The notes under the pieces: model-generated
Told to the model about the DNA's origin: nothing
Databases searched by the model: none
The model's input: the letters and a program-made list of their open reading frames with translations, nothing else
Made by a program: the position numbers and the translations under genes
Shown here: positions 30,593 through 37,943 of the stretch, piece after piece
Position numbering within the stretch: position 1 is the stretch's first letter
Layout of the letters: every line of letters starts with the position of its first letter
DNA from: a virus
Strand: one strand, 5' to 3'
Length of the DNA stretch: 60,622 nt
Virus record (IMG/VR): IMGVR_UViG_3300042301_003480
Coordinates: 1 to 60,622 of that record

Positions 30593-31363
30593 ATGCTGTA
30601 CGGATACTGTCGGGTTAGCACGGACATGCAGGACGCCTCATCAGAGGCACAGCGGGCGGCGCTGGAGGACTACGCCAAGCGTACCAACCAGACCCTGGCC
30701 GAGGTGTTTGTCGATGAGGATGTCAGCGGGTCCGTGCCCCTGAGAGATAGGCCAGCCGGCAAGCGGATGTGGGACCGGCTTCAGCGTGGGGATACCGTGG
30801 TTGTGACTACCAGGGACAGAGGCTTCCGTTCCCTGGTTGATGCGGCCACCACCCTCATGGCCTGGAGAGAGCAGGGCATCCGCCTGCATATCTGCGACTT
30901 CCCCATCGACCTATCCACGGACGAGGGGGAGCTGGTGTTTCTCCAGGGTGCGGTGTTCTCCCAGTACGAGCGGAAGCTGATCGGCCGCCGGATCAGGCGG
31001 GGGATCGAACACCGCAAGAAGACTGGTCAACCGTACGGTGGGACCAGGCCATGGGGCTGGATCCGCAAGGAGCAGAAGTGGGTGCCGCTACCCAAGGAGC
31101 GGGCTCACGGCAACCGCATGCTCACCATGCGCCGGGCGGGCTGCTCCTGGTACACTATCGCCGTCGCTTGCATGGATTGTCAGAAGCCCGCGGTGAGGAA
31201 GAACGGTTCCGGGTACTACCACGTTGCCGATGTTCGCACTCTTGTACGTGCGGCCGAAGCCGAATATCCAAAGCTAGCGCCAACTTTCTGGCGAGATCCC
31301 GACTGCGAACGGAAGCTAGTCGAACTGAAATCTGTTGCTCCTCTGCTATTCGTCGCAGAGTAA
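30593..31363 (+). CDS. Serine recombinase (resolvase/invertase family)
   Basis: 256 aa. YGYCRVSTDMQDASSEAQRA contains the catalytic Ser9 in the family RVST..Q motif; VFVDEDVSGSVPLRDRPAGK, VVVTTRDRGFRSLVDA and YERKLIGRRIRRGIEHRKK complete the resolvase domain and E-helix. The C-terminus (residues 140-256) is short and basic, without the large-serine-integrase zinc domain. Likely DNA inversion or dimer resolution, possibly integration. Its 3' end overlaps the opposite-strand sigma-like gene by 209 bases. Confidence 0.88.
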   Translation: MLYGYCRVSTDMQDASSEAQRAALEDYAKRTNQTLAEVFVDEDVSGSVPLRDRPAGKRMWDRLQRGDTVVVTTRDRGFRSLVDAATTLMAWREQGIRLHICDFPIDLSTDEGELVFLQGAVFSQYERKLIGRRIRRGIEHRKKTGQPYGGTRPWGWIRKEQKWVPLPKERAHGNRMLTMRRAGCSWYTIAVACMDCQKPAVRKNGSGYYHVADVRTLVRAAEAEYPKLAPTFWRDPDCERKLVELKSVAPLLFVAE

Positions 31364-31772
31364 GCGAGTCTTCAAACCTGCTCTGCGCAAGCTCCTGCTC
31401 CTCTTCAGGCAGGTCTTCGATGGCCAGGCGCAGGTAGTCGGGATGCTCCATCACTGGCAGGAGTTGCTCTGCCTCCGTGAGGGAGAGCTTCCATTCGCAC
31501 GGCTGCCGGGTGGACCGTTTGATCCACTTGTACATGGCGTTCATGATCGCCCGTGCGAAGTAGGCTTTCGGGTACGGCAGCCTGCTCTGATCGTACGTGC
31601 GGGCCGCCTTGGTCAGGGCCAGGAATCCCTCTGACTGGAGGTCGGGGAACAGCACGCCACGCTGCCAGCTCGGGCGGGTCTGAACGAAAAACTTGGCCAG
31701 CATTGAGGCCAAGGGCATGTACTCAACGACGTACGCTTGTCGTTTCTTTGAGAGCTTGGATCTGACTCGCAT
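31155..31772 (-). CDS. Sigma-factor-like protein
   Basis: 205 aa from the ATG at 31772 (31793 is possible). FPDLQSEGFLALTKAARTYD and YPKAYFARAIMNAMYKWIKR match sigma70 region 2; LPEEEQELAQSRFEDSLTLR and RRIAEEQQISVRLASVRSRD resemble region 4. It could redirect host RNA polymerase to phage promoters. The last 70 or so residues are Arg-rich and lie opposite the serine recombinase gene, so the functional protein may end earlier or the tail may be non-specific. Confidence 0.65.
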   Translation of the reverse strand: MRVRSKLSKKRQAYVVEYMPLASMLAKFFVQTRPSWQRGVLFPDLQSEGFLALTKAARTYDQSRLPYPKAYFARAIMNAMYKWIKRSTRQPCEWKLSLTEAEQLLPVMEHPDYLRLAIEDLPEEEQELAQSRFEDSLTLRRIAEEQQISVRLASVRSRDLARKLALALDIRLRPHVQECEHRQRGSTRNRSSSPRASDNPCKRRR

Positions 31773-31947
31773 GTTCGTTGAGTCGATGTTCATGCTCGCG
31801 CAGTATCTCGCGTAGCTCATCGACGACATCGGGCAGGTCTTGCACCGACGATGCGATCACCGCCACCTTGGCGTGGATCGAAAAGGCCCACGGTACGACG
31901 GCGCATACGCCCGTCAGGATCACCATCCACACCTCAATCTCCATCAT
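31723..31947 (-). CDS. Membrane-anchored coiled-coil protein (holin/XhlA-like?)
   Basis: 74 aa (ATG at 31947 or 31944, GGAGGG upstream). The N-terminal hydrophobic helix (VWMVILTGVCAVVPWAFSI) is followed by an acidic coiled coil (VVDELREILREHEHRLNEHA). This design is seen in holin accessory and XhlA-like proteins. It overlaps the sigma-like gene by 50 bases. Confidence 0.55.
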   Translation of the reverse strand: MMEIEVWMVILTGVCAVVPWAFSIHAKVAVIASSVQDLPDVVDELREILREHEHRLNEHASQIQALKETTSVRR

Positions 31948-32173
31948 CGGCCCTCCGAATCATGCTCACTAACATCAGCCCTGCGTACGGATGCAGGGAT
32001 CCCTCTTCCACATGCAGCTTCACCATTCGTCGGGCTCGGTCGGCTTCGTCGGGCGGGTACTGGTAGATGTGAGTGTGGCCGTCGTAGACGGCGATAGCTC
32101 TGCTAATGCGTCGAACGCCACGCTTTGAATCTGTTTCAAATCCTGACGATTCAAAATCCATTTCGTAATCCAT
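31934..32173 (-). CDS. Hypothetical acidic/basic protein (79 aa)
   Basis: Starts MDYEMDFESSGFETDSKRGV and contains AVYDGHTHIYQYPPDEADRA. The protein-like composition argues it is real although the upstream gene runs 154 bases into it in another frame. Unknown. Confidence 0.5.
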   Translation of the reverse strand: MDYEMDFESSGFETDSKRGVRRISRAIAVYDGHTHIYQYPPDEADRARRMVKLHVEEGSLHPYAGLMLVSMIRRADDGD

Positions 32174-32394
32174 GCGCTGATGACCGAGATCAGAATGGGC
32201 AGGACCAGGATGATGAACACCGACCCCACGTTGGGGTTGCCCAGGAGGAACGACTTCCGCATGGCCTGCCGTCGCTGCTTGCCGGCCAGTGGGCAGTAGA
32301 TCAACCCGAGCAGGGCGATCTCTTCGCTGTGCTTGCTCATGCCACGGGCGCCAGTGTCCCGCAGGCAGTCGTAGACTATCTCTTCGGCGCGCAT
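32020..32394 (-). CDS. Single-pass membrane protein
   Basis: 124 aa from the ATG at 32394. The N-terminal helical region (RAEEIVYDCLRDTGARGMSK) precedes one strong transmembrane segment (SVFIILVLPILISVISAWIT). The last 30 residues are Ser/Thr/Pro low complexity and coincide with the overlap onto the 31934-32173 gene. Possible lysis-region protein. Confidence 0.55.
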   Translation of the reverse strand: MRAEEIVYDCLRDTGARGMSKHSEEIALLGLIYCPLAGKQRRQAMRKSFLLGNPNVGSVFIILVLPILISVISAWITKWILNRQDLKQIQSVAFDALAELSPSTTATLTSTSTRPTKPTEPDEW

Positions 32395-32651
32395 GTCCCG
32401 TCTGGGCAGGTCTGATGAACGATCACGGACGGGTGCTTCACCGCCTTGCACTCGCAGTCCGGAGGGCAGGGGCAGGGAGTCTTGTGCCCGTCACCGTGGA
32501 TGATGAACCCACCCTTGCACACGCCGCAGCATTTCTTGGAGTGGGTGTCCACTTGCTGGGTGTGGATCACGTACGCCGCATGGACGGCCACCGGGCCCGT
32601 CATGTCGGGGGCAGGGAAGAACGACAGGAACCAGGCGAGCAGTTCAATCAT
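32376..32651 (-). CDS. Cys-rich membrane/secreted protein
   Basis: 91 aa from the ATG at 32651. The hydrophobic N-terminus (IELLAWFLSFFPAPDM) is followed by a Cys-rich segment (CCGVCKGGFIIHGDGHKTPC and CPCPPDCECK). This CCGLCKG..I.HGDGH pattern recurs in environmental phages. Probably metal-binding and envelope-associated. Overlaps both neighbours. Confidence 0.65.
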   Translation of the reverse strand: MIELLAWFLSFFPAPDMTGPVAVHAAYVIHTQQVDTHSKKCCGVCKGGFIIHGDGHKTPCPCPPDCECKAVKHPSVIVHQTCPDGTCAPKR

Positions 32652-33594
32652 GGCGGAGGAGTCCGATGGTGCCGTAGTCGGGGAGTTTCTGAGGCGGAAA
32701 ACCATCGACTGATCCGTATGCGTAGCAATCGCCGCCGCGGACGCACACCTCCCAGTCCTCTGCCTTGGTGACGATCATGCCAGGGACGTACTTCGGGTAG
32801 TCGGATGGCCACTCCTTGGGCGCCTGACACCATGGTCCCCAGCTATTTGCAATGAAGAACACATCGAACGGCCAGAACTTTCGGGTGAAGTCCATCCCAA
32901 CCGTAGCCATCGCGTGACTCCATCCGCCGGCAGCCCGAGGATGGATGTGATCCTTGTTGGGGGTGGGCGACCACGCAGCGAACTGTCCCGACGCTACGCA
33001 GTAGCCATTGAACAAGGCATCCACTGCGTCCTGGACGCGAGTGAGCTGTCGGATGATGCCGACCTTGTTCTGTCGGCAGAGCGCCTTCACATCTTCCGGA
33101 ACTCCACGCCCGCCCCAGCCTGCGCCGATGCTGGACTTGTAAACCGAGAGATCCACGGGCTCGTACTTCTTGCGAATGAGGAAGCCGACCTCGTTCTCAA
33201 ACGTCGCCGCTCGGGCAGGCGACATGCCCTGGCCGGTGTGACCGCGGGCACCATAGGTTGGTTCCGTGGCGCCACGCACAATGAAGTCTTCAGGCCGGCG
33301 CTCAACGAGGATCTGTGTCGCACGGCTTGTGTCTCGGGCATTCCGCGAGCAGTGGCTCGTACAATCTCCAGTAGTCTGGCGCTCAGTGAACGACAGCGGA
33401 TCCAGTGCTTGGGTGTACTGCCACAGCAAAGCACGCTGGCCCTGCCCGCTGCCCATGATGTTGGGCTCCGAATACACCGACTGCTTCTGTGATTCCGAGA
33501 ACAGGCCCCGCTCGCGCGGGCTATCGATGTACCCCTGCAAGCCCTCCTCGTAGGCGGAGAGCAACTGCATCGGATTGTCGAAGTCGTCACTCAC
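32644..33594 (-). CDS. Papain-like cysteine peptidase
   Basis: 316 aa. C1-type catalytic order is visible: oxyanion Gln73 and nucleophile Cys78 in RQTTGDCTSH, His227 in GGWSHAMATVG, and Asn250 in FFIANSWGPW. No signal peptide. Phage members of this fold could act as lytic or entry peptidases, or process proteins. It lies among membrane proteins and next to a subtilisin-like protease, suggesting a host-envelope target. Confidence 0.75.
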   Translation of the reverse strand: MSDDFDNPMQLLSAYEEGLQGYIDSPRERGLFSESQKQSVYSEPNIMGSGQGQRALLWQYTQALDPLSFTERQTTGDCTSHCSRNARDTSRATQILVERRPEDFIVRGATEPTYGARGHTGQGMSPARAATFENEVGFLIRKKYEPVDLSVYKSSIGAGWGGRGVPEDVKALCRQNKVGIIRQLTRVQDAVDALFNGYCVASGQFAAWSPTPNKDHIHPRAAGGWSHAMATVGMDFTRKFWPFDVFFIANSWGPWCQAPKEWPSDYPKYVPGMIVTKAEDWEVCVRGGDCYAYGSVDGFPPQKLPDYGTIGLLRHD

Positions 33595-34018
33595 TCTGCT
33601 TCTCCACCGCCCGACATCCGGCTGCGATCTTGCCCGCCATCACCGGGTCGATGGGCAAGTTGTCCAGCGGGTAATGCTCTGCCAGTACCTTCTCCACCGC
33701 CTTGTCCAACCCCGGGTATTTCCCGACGAGGTCGGTGCCACCAGCGGCCAGCCGGAGCGCGTCTGCATAGATGGCGCGCCACACGGCGGTGGTAGGTATC
33801 AGCTTGCCACCATCCCGTTCGATCAGGTCGGCCAGCGAAGCGTAGATGCTGGCGACTCGGGCCCGTTCCGCGGAGGAAGCGGAGGACAGGGCCACGGCGA
33901 CGGGGCCGGTTGCGGCTGACCGCTGGGGCAGGGACACAAATTGCAGGGCGGCAAACAACACCGCACCTGCCAAGAGTAAGTGCTTTACTGGAGTAGTGCT
34001 TGCAAGAGCTGCGTGCAT
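33587..34018 (-). CDS. Membrane-anchored/secreted protein
   Basis: 143 aa from the ATG at 34018. An N-terminal hydrophobic segment (VKHLLLAGAVLFAALQFVSL) acts as signal or anchor, followed by a helical domain (RVASIYASLADLIERDGGKL, AVEKVLAEHYPLDNLPIDP). Unknown; coupled to the papain-like gene. Confidence 0.55.
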   Translation of the reverse strand: MHAALASTTPVKHLLLAGAVLFAALQFVSLPQRSAATGPVAVALSSASSAERARVASIYASLADLIERDGGKLIPTTAVWRAIYADALRLAAGGTDLVGKYPGLDKAVEKVLAEHYPLDNLPIDPVMAGKIAAGCRAVEKQSE

Positions 34019-34182
34019 GCCTTGCGTACCTCGGGGCTGGAGTTTGAGTCTCGGATAGCCAGTACGGATTCGATCTGCTTCATGCTGCTTGGCTTTGCGG
34101 CTGGCCATTTGATGCTCGGGAAGTACACGTACGCCGCCGCCAAGGCGACGACAACCAGACTGACGATCTGCATGGTGTTCAT
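33985..34182 (-). CDS. Small membrane protein (65 aa)
   Basis: N-terminal transmembrane helix (IVSLVVVALAAAYVYFPSIK) then a soluble helix. The ATG overlaps the subtilase stop (ATGA). Together with 33587-34018 it forms a pair of overlapping envelope proteins, reminiscent of spanin arrangements but without lipoprotein boxes. Confidence 0.6.
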   Translation of the reverse strand: MNTMQIVSLVVVALAAAYVYFPSIKWPAAKPSSMKQIESVLAIRDSNSSPEVRKACTQLLQALLQ

Positions 34183-35123
34183 AGAATGCGGGCCCCGGGA
34201 ATGAAGATGGTTACCCCCTCAATGCTGGCGGTGGCGGTGTAGGTCAGGAGTTTGTGCGGATCCAGCAGGCCCCAGCCGTACTCGGGATCCCGGCCATGGG
34301 GACCAGCGTCTCGGCATGTCTCACTGAGTGCTTTGAGGGCGGCAGATGCGTCCAGCTTCTTGCCTGATTTCTTGGCGTCGGATGCCCACAACGCAAGCAC
34401 ACCCGTGACGAACGGCGCCGCCATGCTCGTCCCGGAAATGGTGGCGTATCCCTCCGCCAGCCAGGTGCTGGTGATGTCCTGGCCCGGCGCCGCCACCACA
34501 ATCTCTTTCCCCCGGGATGAGAACTGGCAGACGTTGCCTTCCTTGTCCACCGCACCCACGGCAATCGTCTCAGTGAACGCGGCCGGGTAGTTCACTGCAC
34601 CACCGTCATTCCCAGCGGCGCACACCACAATCACACCAGCGGCCGTAGCCCTGCGGATCGCCTCATGCACCCTGGCGTCCGGCCTGGCACACCCGAGGGA
34701 CATGCACACCAGATCCACCTTGGCCTCGCAGGCATGCGTGACTGCGGTGGCGACAGCCTCGTTGCTGCCCATGCCTGAGTGACCCAGCACCTTCATGCTG
34801 ATGAGCTTGGCGCCGGGGGCGATGCCCTTGGCCAGACCGGACTTCGCACCGATCACCCCGGCTACGTGCGTCCCATGACCGAGGGTGTCGTAGACATCGG
34901 AGTCCGACGAGAAGTTCCTGTAGTCAACCACCACATCCTTGAGTGCGGTGTGTGGCGCCACCCCGGAATCAATCACGGCTACGGTCACGCCTTCCCCCTT
35001 GGTGTGCTTCCACAGCCCGGGGATTCCATAGCCGGCCACAGCCCAGTCCACCCCCTCCTGTACCGAATGTGGTACATGCTGGAGATCAACACGGTAGGGG
35101 GGGAGGTGGACGAAGTCATTCAT
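34179..35123 (-). CDS. Subtilisin-like serine protease (S8)
   Basis: 314 aa from the ATG at 35123. Complete catalytic set: Asp52 (TVAVIDSGVAP), His83 (GHGTHVAGVIG), Asn172 (CAAGNDGG) and Ser233 (ISGTSMAAPFVTG). No recognisable signal peptide or long propeptide. Subtilases are unusual among phage genes. Flanked by membrane proteins, it may work in lysis or as a processed virion enzyme. Confidence 0.92.
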   Translation of the reverse strand: MNDFVHLPPYRVDLQHVPHSVQEGVDWAVAGYGIPGLWKHTKGEGVTVAVIDSGVAPHTALKDVVVDYRNFSSDSDVYDTLGHGTHVAGVIGAKSGLAKGIAPGAKLISMKVLGHSGMGSNEAVATAVTHACEAKVDLVCMSLGCARPDARVHEAIRRATAAGVIVVCAAGNDGGAVNYPAAFTETIAVGAVDKEGNVCQFSSRGKEIVVAAPGQDITSTWLAEGYATISGTSMAAPFVTGVLALWASDAKKSGKKLDASAALKALSETCRDAGPHGRDPEYGWGLLDPHKLLTYTATASIEGVTIFIPGARIL

Positions 35124-35445
35124 CGGGCGACAACGCTCGCAGGATGGCAATAAGAATCGGCAGGATGACCTGGATCAGGCTCTGCCAGTCAACACCCATG
35201 GCCTGGACCTCGGCGCCTAAGGCAAAGGCAGACACCTCATCCGACTCCCAGGTGTCCGAGGCCAGCAGCGTGCCGGCGTCCACACCCTCACGCTCAAACA
35301 CCGGGATCACCAGGCGGGCGATCTCATCCACCACCTCCCACTGGGAGATGTAGTTGCCGTCGCGGTTGAACTTCTTGGCCGCGGCAATCACGGCCAGCAG
35401 GAGTTCACGGTGCTTGAGCAACCAACTAATCACCTTGATATTCAT
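35116..35445 (-). CDS. Hypothetical protein with hydrophobic C-terminal helix
   Basis: 109 aa from the ATG at 35445 (AGGA 8 nt upstream). N-terminal SWLLKHRELLLAVIAAAKKF and C-terminal WQSLIQVILPILIAILRALS are amphipathic or membrane-interacting. Overlaps the protease start by 8 bases. Possibly a membrane-perturbing protein. Confidence 0.55.
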   Translation of the reverse strand: MNIKVISWLLKHRELLLAVIAAAKKFNRDGNYISQWEVVDEIARLVIPVFEREGVDAGTLLASDTWESDEVSAFALGAEVQAMGVDWQSLIQVILPILIAILRALSPDE

Positions 35446-35812
35446 GCGAATTTTCCTCATGGTCTAGCACCGCTATCGCCACAACCGCGTGGCCCGCAAT
35501 GTCCAGTAGCGTTTCCCGAATCTTGTCATACTGCCCATCGACTATTGCCCCCCGAAGGCCACCGCAGCGGCGAACCTTTTCCCCGATTCGGGCGAGCTGG
35601 TAAACCCACGGGGGAATGCCCTGTTCTGCCACGCCCAGGGCGTTGTCCAATGGTCCCTCCTCCCGGCAGCCGTAGTAACCTCGCTTCCGGGTGAGCAGGG
35701 TGTGCAATGTCTCACAGATATCAAGGTACGGATCACCACTCCTGCTGTCGGGCAGCCTGCTGTATTCGTCCGTATTCGCTCCAGAAACTGGGATGGTGGT
35801 ACGGGTCTTCAT
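35426..35812 (-). CDS. Nucleotide-modification-associated-like phage protein
   Basis: 128 aa from the ATG at 35812 (GGAGG upstream). The pattern RKRGYYGCREEGPLDNALGV, PPWVYQLARIGEKVRR and ETLLDIAGHAVVAIAVLDHE resembles phage all-alpha proteins related to the DUF1599 group, with conserved Lys/Arg and a terminal LLDIA.YA helix. Role in nucleotide metabolism is a family-level guess. Confidence 0.55.
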   Translation of the reverse strand: MKTRTTIPVSGANTDEYSRLPDSRSGDPYLDICETLHTLLTRKRGYYGCREEGPLDNALGVAEQGIPPWVYQLARIGEKVRRCGGLRGAIVDGQYDKIRETLLDIAGHAVVAIAVLDHEENSHEYQGD

Positions 35813-36077
35813 CGTTGTCCTCCGTGTCAATTAAGTACACCGTGCGGGCATGTGCCCACTCCTCCACAAACGTATCGATCAAGCCTACGCGATCTTGGGT
35901 TTCCAAGATACTGATGACTCCGCGTTCTTCGTCGTCGTCAAAGGTAAAAAACCCGAGGTGGTTTTCCATCCTCGCCGGAGGTCGGAGGTACACCCGGATC
36001 GGGTAGGTGATCGGGAACCGCTCCTCCGCCCACAGCTTGAGCCGCTTGAGCAATCGCTTTCGCCAGTCTTGGGGCAT
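35733..36077 (-). CDS. Metallopeptidase-like protein with degenerate motif
   Basis: 114 aa from the ATG at 36077. DRVGLIDTFVEEWAHARTVY aligns with the HEWAH zinc motif of small phage metalloproteases, but the first His is Glu (EEWAH). HHPSFWSEYGRI downstream supplies further His residues. It may be inactive or bind metal differently. Its 5' part overlaps the resolvase-like gene. Confidence 0.5.
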   Translation of the reverse strand: MPQDWRKRLLKRLKLWAEERFPITYPIRVYLRPPARMENHLGFFTFDDDEERGVISILETQDRVGLIDTFVEEWAHARTVYLIDTEDNDEDPYHHPSFWSEYGRIQQAARQQEW

Positions 36078-36360
36078 CGTCAAGCCTCACTATGAGCAGC
36101 CAGGGTTTGTTGTTCCGGCGGTGGAGTACGACCGGCGCGTTCTTCCCTGCATCTCGGACGGCCTGATCCATCCACACGTAGGGGTTGCCAGCCTCCACTC
36201 GCTTCACCTCTACATGAATGCCCGCCATGCCGGTGATCACATCCGGACTCTCTGTCCCGCCCGCAAATTGCTGGCCTCTCCTGGCGGCCACGCCGAACAC
36301 ATCCGTCCAGGCACGGGCTGCTTCCCGCTCCCCTCTTGCGCCTTTGGATCGACTATTCAT
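35938..36360 (-). CDS. Holliday-junction-resolvase-like nuclease
   Basis: 140 aa from the ATG at 36360. The N-terminal MNSRSKGARGEREAARAW, QQFAGGTESPDVI and GIHVEVKRVE show the E...PD...ExK layout of PD-(D/E)xK resolvases, and QAVRDAGKNAPVVLHRRN completes the fold. The last 45 residues overlap the next gene in another frame and look unstructured. It probably resolves recombination or replication intermediates before packaging. Confidence 0.7.
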   Translation of the reverse strand: MNSRSKGARGEREAARAWTDVFGVAARRGQQFAGGTESPDVITGMAGIHVEVKRVEAGNPYVWMDQAVRDAGKNAPVVLHRRNNKPWLLIVRLDDAPRLAKAIAQAAQAVGGGAVPDHLPDPGVPPTSGEDGKPPRVFYL

Positions 36361-36599
36361 TTCCGCATCCTCGCCAAGGGGCCATTGAAGGAGATCGCAT
36401 CCAACTCCTGGAGATCCTGGAACTGCTCGGCCAGGAGACGCAACGCTTCGCTGGGACGCTTCTTGTCCAGGACTTTGGCGTTCTGCCCCACCCAGGTGCC
36501 GACCTGGCTGGCGAAGGCGAAGTCTCTGTTGTCCCCGAGGGAGGGCCAGAAGAAGATGAACTTGTAGTTGTTGGTCTTGGCACTGCTCCCGATCAGCAT
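36357..36599 (-). CDS. Small phage protein (80 aa)
   Basis: Starts MLIGSSAKTNNYKFIFFWPS and contains a helical SEALRLLAEQFQDLQELDAI. The stop overlaps the resolvase start (ATGA). Unknown. Confidence 0.6.
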   Translation of the reverse strand: MLIGSSAKTNNYKFIFFWPSLGDNRDFAFASQVGTWVGQNAKVLDKKRPSEALRLLAEQFQDLQELDAISFNGPLARMRK

Positions 36600-36955
36600 T
36601 GGTCTGGCTCCTCGCTGGCAACCATCGTTCGTAGGATTTCCAGGTAGTGATCTGGCCGGGAGTCAGCCACATGGCGATCCAGCAGCCACTGGGTCAGAGT
36701 CTCTCCGCTCTGGATGTCGGCCAGATCCCCGAGCAGGCGGCCGTAGGAATCTCGGAACCACTCCCAGGTGATCAGCCTCAGTCGCTCGGCGTCGGCGTGG
36801 ATCTCAACCCAGTCCAGGATTTCCTGCTTGGCTTCTGGCTTGCAGGCCACGCCCTCAAGGACGAGGTAAACGTGTACGCTCGCCATCACCTGGGGGCAGT
36901 ACGTGCGAATCAGAATGGTGTCCGGTCTGGTGACGCGGATCACCTGGCAAGTCAT
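36593..36955 (-). CDS. Staphylococcal-nuclease-like (SNase) fold protein
   Basis: 120 aa from the ATG at 36955, overlapping the HNH stop (ATGA). CQVIRVTRPDTILIRTYC, VHVYLVLEGVACKPEAKQEI and FRDSYGRLLGDLADIQSGET follow the SNase OB-fold order. The usual RL.GIDAPE catalytic segment is altered, so activity is doubtful. Sits in a nuclease-rich operon. Confidence 0.55.
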   Translation of the reverse strand: MTCQVIRVTRPDTILIRTYCPQVMASVHVYLVLEGVACKPEAKQEILDWVEIHADAERLRLITWEWFRDSYGRLLGDLADIQSGETLTQWLLDRHVADSRPDHYLEILRTMVASEEPDQC

Positions 36956-37353
36956 GGCTTCCGGCATTTGCCGACGTTCCTCTCCCGCTCTTCCAAGTAG
37001 TAGGGGTCGATGGGCTGCGGGTCGTAGCCCAGGTGTTTCCGATGGCGCAACCATGCGAGGTACTCCGGGTCGTAGTGATCGGGATCGCATTCCTTCTTGG
37101 CCGTGAGGATCATGGCCTTGGTGATGTCAGGAAAGTTGCCGTCGATCTTTCCGTTGTGGTACACCCCATGGCAGCGCGAGCAGGTGGTCAAAAGATTCCG
37201 CCGGTCATGCTTGCGGGCTGACCCGCCGCAGATGTGGTGGATCTCCATTCGGCGCCGCATGTCAGACTCAGGCCACCAGCAGATGGCACAGCTACGGAAC
37301 TCCGCAGCGAACTCCTGGAACAGGAGCTTGTCTTCCTTGGTCAGCCGGGCCAT
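36952..37353 (-). CDS. HNH endonuclease
   Basis: 133 aa from the ATG at 37353. Zinc-finger HNH: CAICWWPES, EIHHICGGSARKHDRRNLLT and CSRCHGVYHNG, with two CxxC pairs. First gene of its operon, downstream of a repeat-containing promoter region. Could be a homing enzyme or a packaging-related nuclease. Confidence 0.85.
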   Translation of the reverse strand: MARLTKEDKLLFQEFAAEFRSCAICWWPESDMRRRMEIHHICGGSARKHDRRNLLTTCSRCHGVYHNGKIDGNFPDITKAMILTAKKECDPDHYDPEYLAWLRHRKHLGYDPQPIDPYYLEERERNVGKCRKP

Positions 37354-37422
37354 CCAGTTATTCGATCTACCCTCCAGGGCGAACGAAGTGTACCAGTGTT
37401 CACGCACTCACGCCACGGCAGG

Positions 37423-37508
37423 TCAAACGGTGGTGATGGGCGCATAGCGACTCCGAGAAATCTCGGGGTCGCCAGCAGCTCAAACGGCGGAGCCAGGGCT
37501 GCATAGCG
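37423..37508 (-). promoter_or_regulatory. Tandem repeat region, candidate promoters/operators
   Basis: TCAAACGG...GCATAGCG occurs at 37423-37449 and again at 37480-37508; on the minus strand each reads CGCTATGC then CCGTTTGA. Between them CGACTCCGAGA-AA-TCTCGGGGTCG (37448-37471) is an 11-bp inverted repeat with one mismatch. This precedes the HNH-led minus operon. Confidence 0.5.
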
Positions 37509-37701
37509 GGCGTGCGTAGTTGTTTTCGGGGTCCACGGCCTTTGCGTCCTTCGCCCCGTGCGGCGGGCCCTCGGCCTTTACATCCAGGGTCGGAGTCGTC
37601 AGCGCACCCTGCATTCCGCAAGCGAGACCCCATTATCGCTGTGCTTTCGCCTCGGCGTGTGGGCGGGGTCTAAATACACCCTTGGCAACAGAGCCTGTTA
37701 G
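37509..37701. other. Non-coding stretch
   Basis: No credible gene in about 190 bases. It carries a minus-strand GATAAT near 37630 that could be a -10 element, without a clear -35. Confidence 0.4.
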
Positions 37702-37884
37702 TTAGCGACGGTTCTCCAGTTCCGACCGGAGTGCCGAGATCACTGCGTCTCGGGCCCGAAGGTCACGCTGGAGGGATTCGATCTGCTCCAAGAGCCGGCC
37801 GGCGTACAGGGACATCTGCTCCGAGGAGCGGTGAGCCGCCCTCAGTCGGTCGATGTAGTCCCTGTTGCGGCGCTTCTTGGCCAT
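37702..37884 (-). CDS. Small basic coiled-coil protein (60 aa)
   Basis: Starts MAKKRRNRDYIDRLRAAHRS and continues as a coiled coil (RLLEQIESLQRDLRARDAVI). Basic N-terminus suggests nucleic-acid binding. Unknown. Confidence 0.6.
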   Translation of the reverse strand: MAKKRRNRDYIDRLRAAHRSSEQMSLYAGRLLEQIESLQRDLRARDAVISALRSELENRR

Positions 37885-37943
37885 AGTAACTATTGCCCGC
37901 GAGAGGCCCGTATTGGACCTGTGCGGGGCTTTGGTAATTTAGG

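Noticed and set aside
35938-36672. Longer (244-codon) start for the resolvase-like gene
   Set aside because: The extra N-terminal 104 codons are a shadow of the 36357-36599 and 36593-36955 genes; the ATG at 36360 gives the family-like MNSRSKGARGEREAAR start and an ATGA overlap.
37400-37633. 77-codon minus frame in the 37.4-37.7 kb gap
   Set aside because: Arg/Gly/Cys-rich with no RBS, overlaps the tandem repeats; more likely non-coding.
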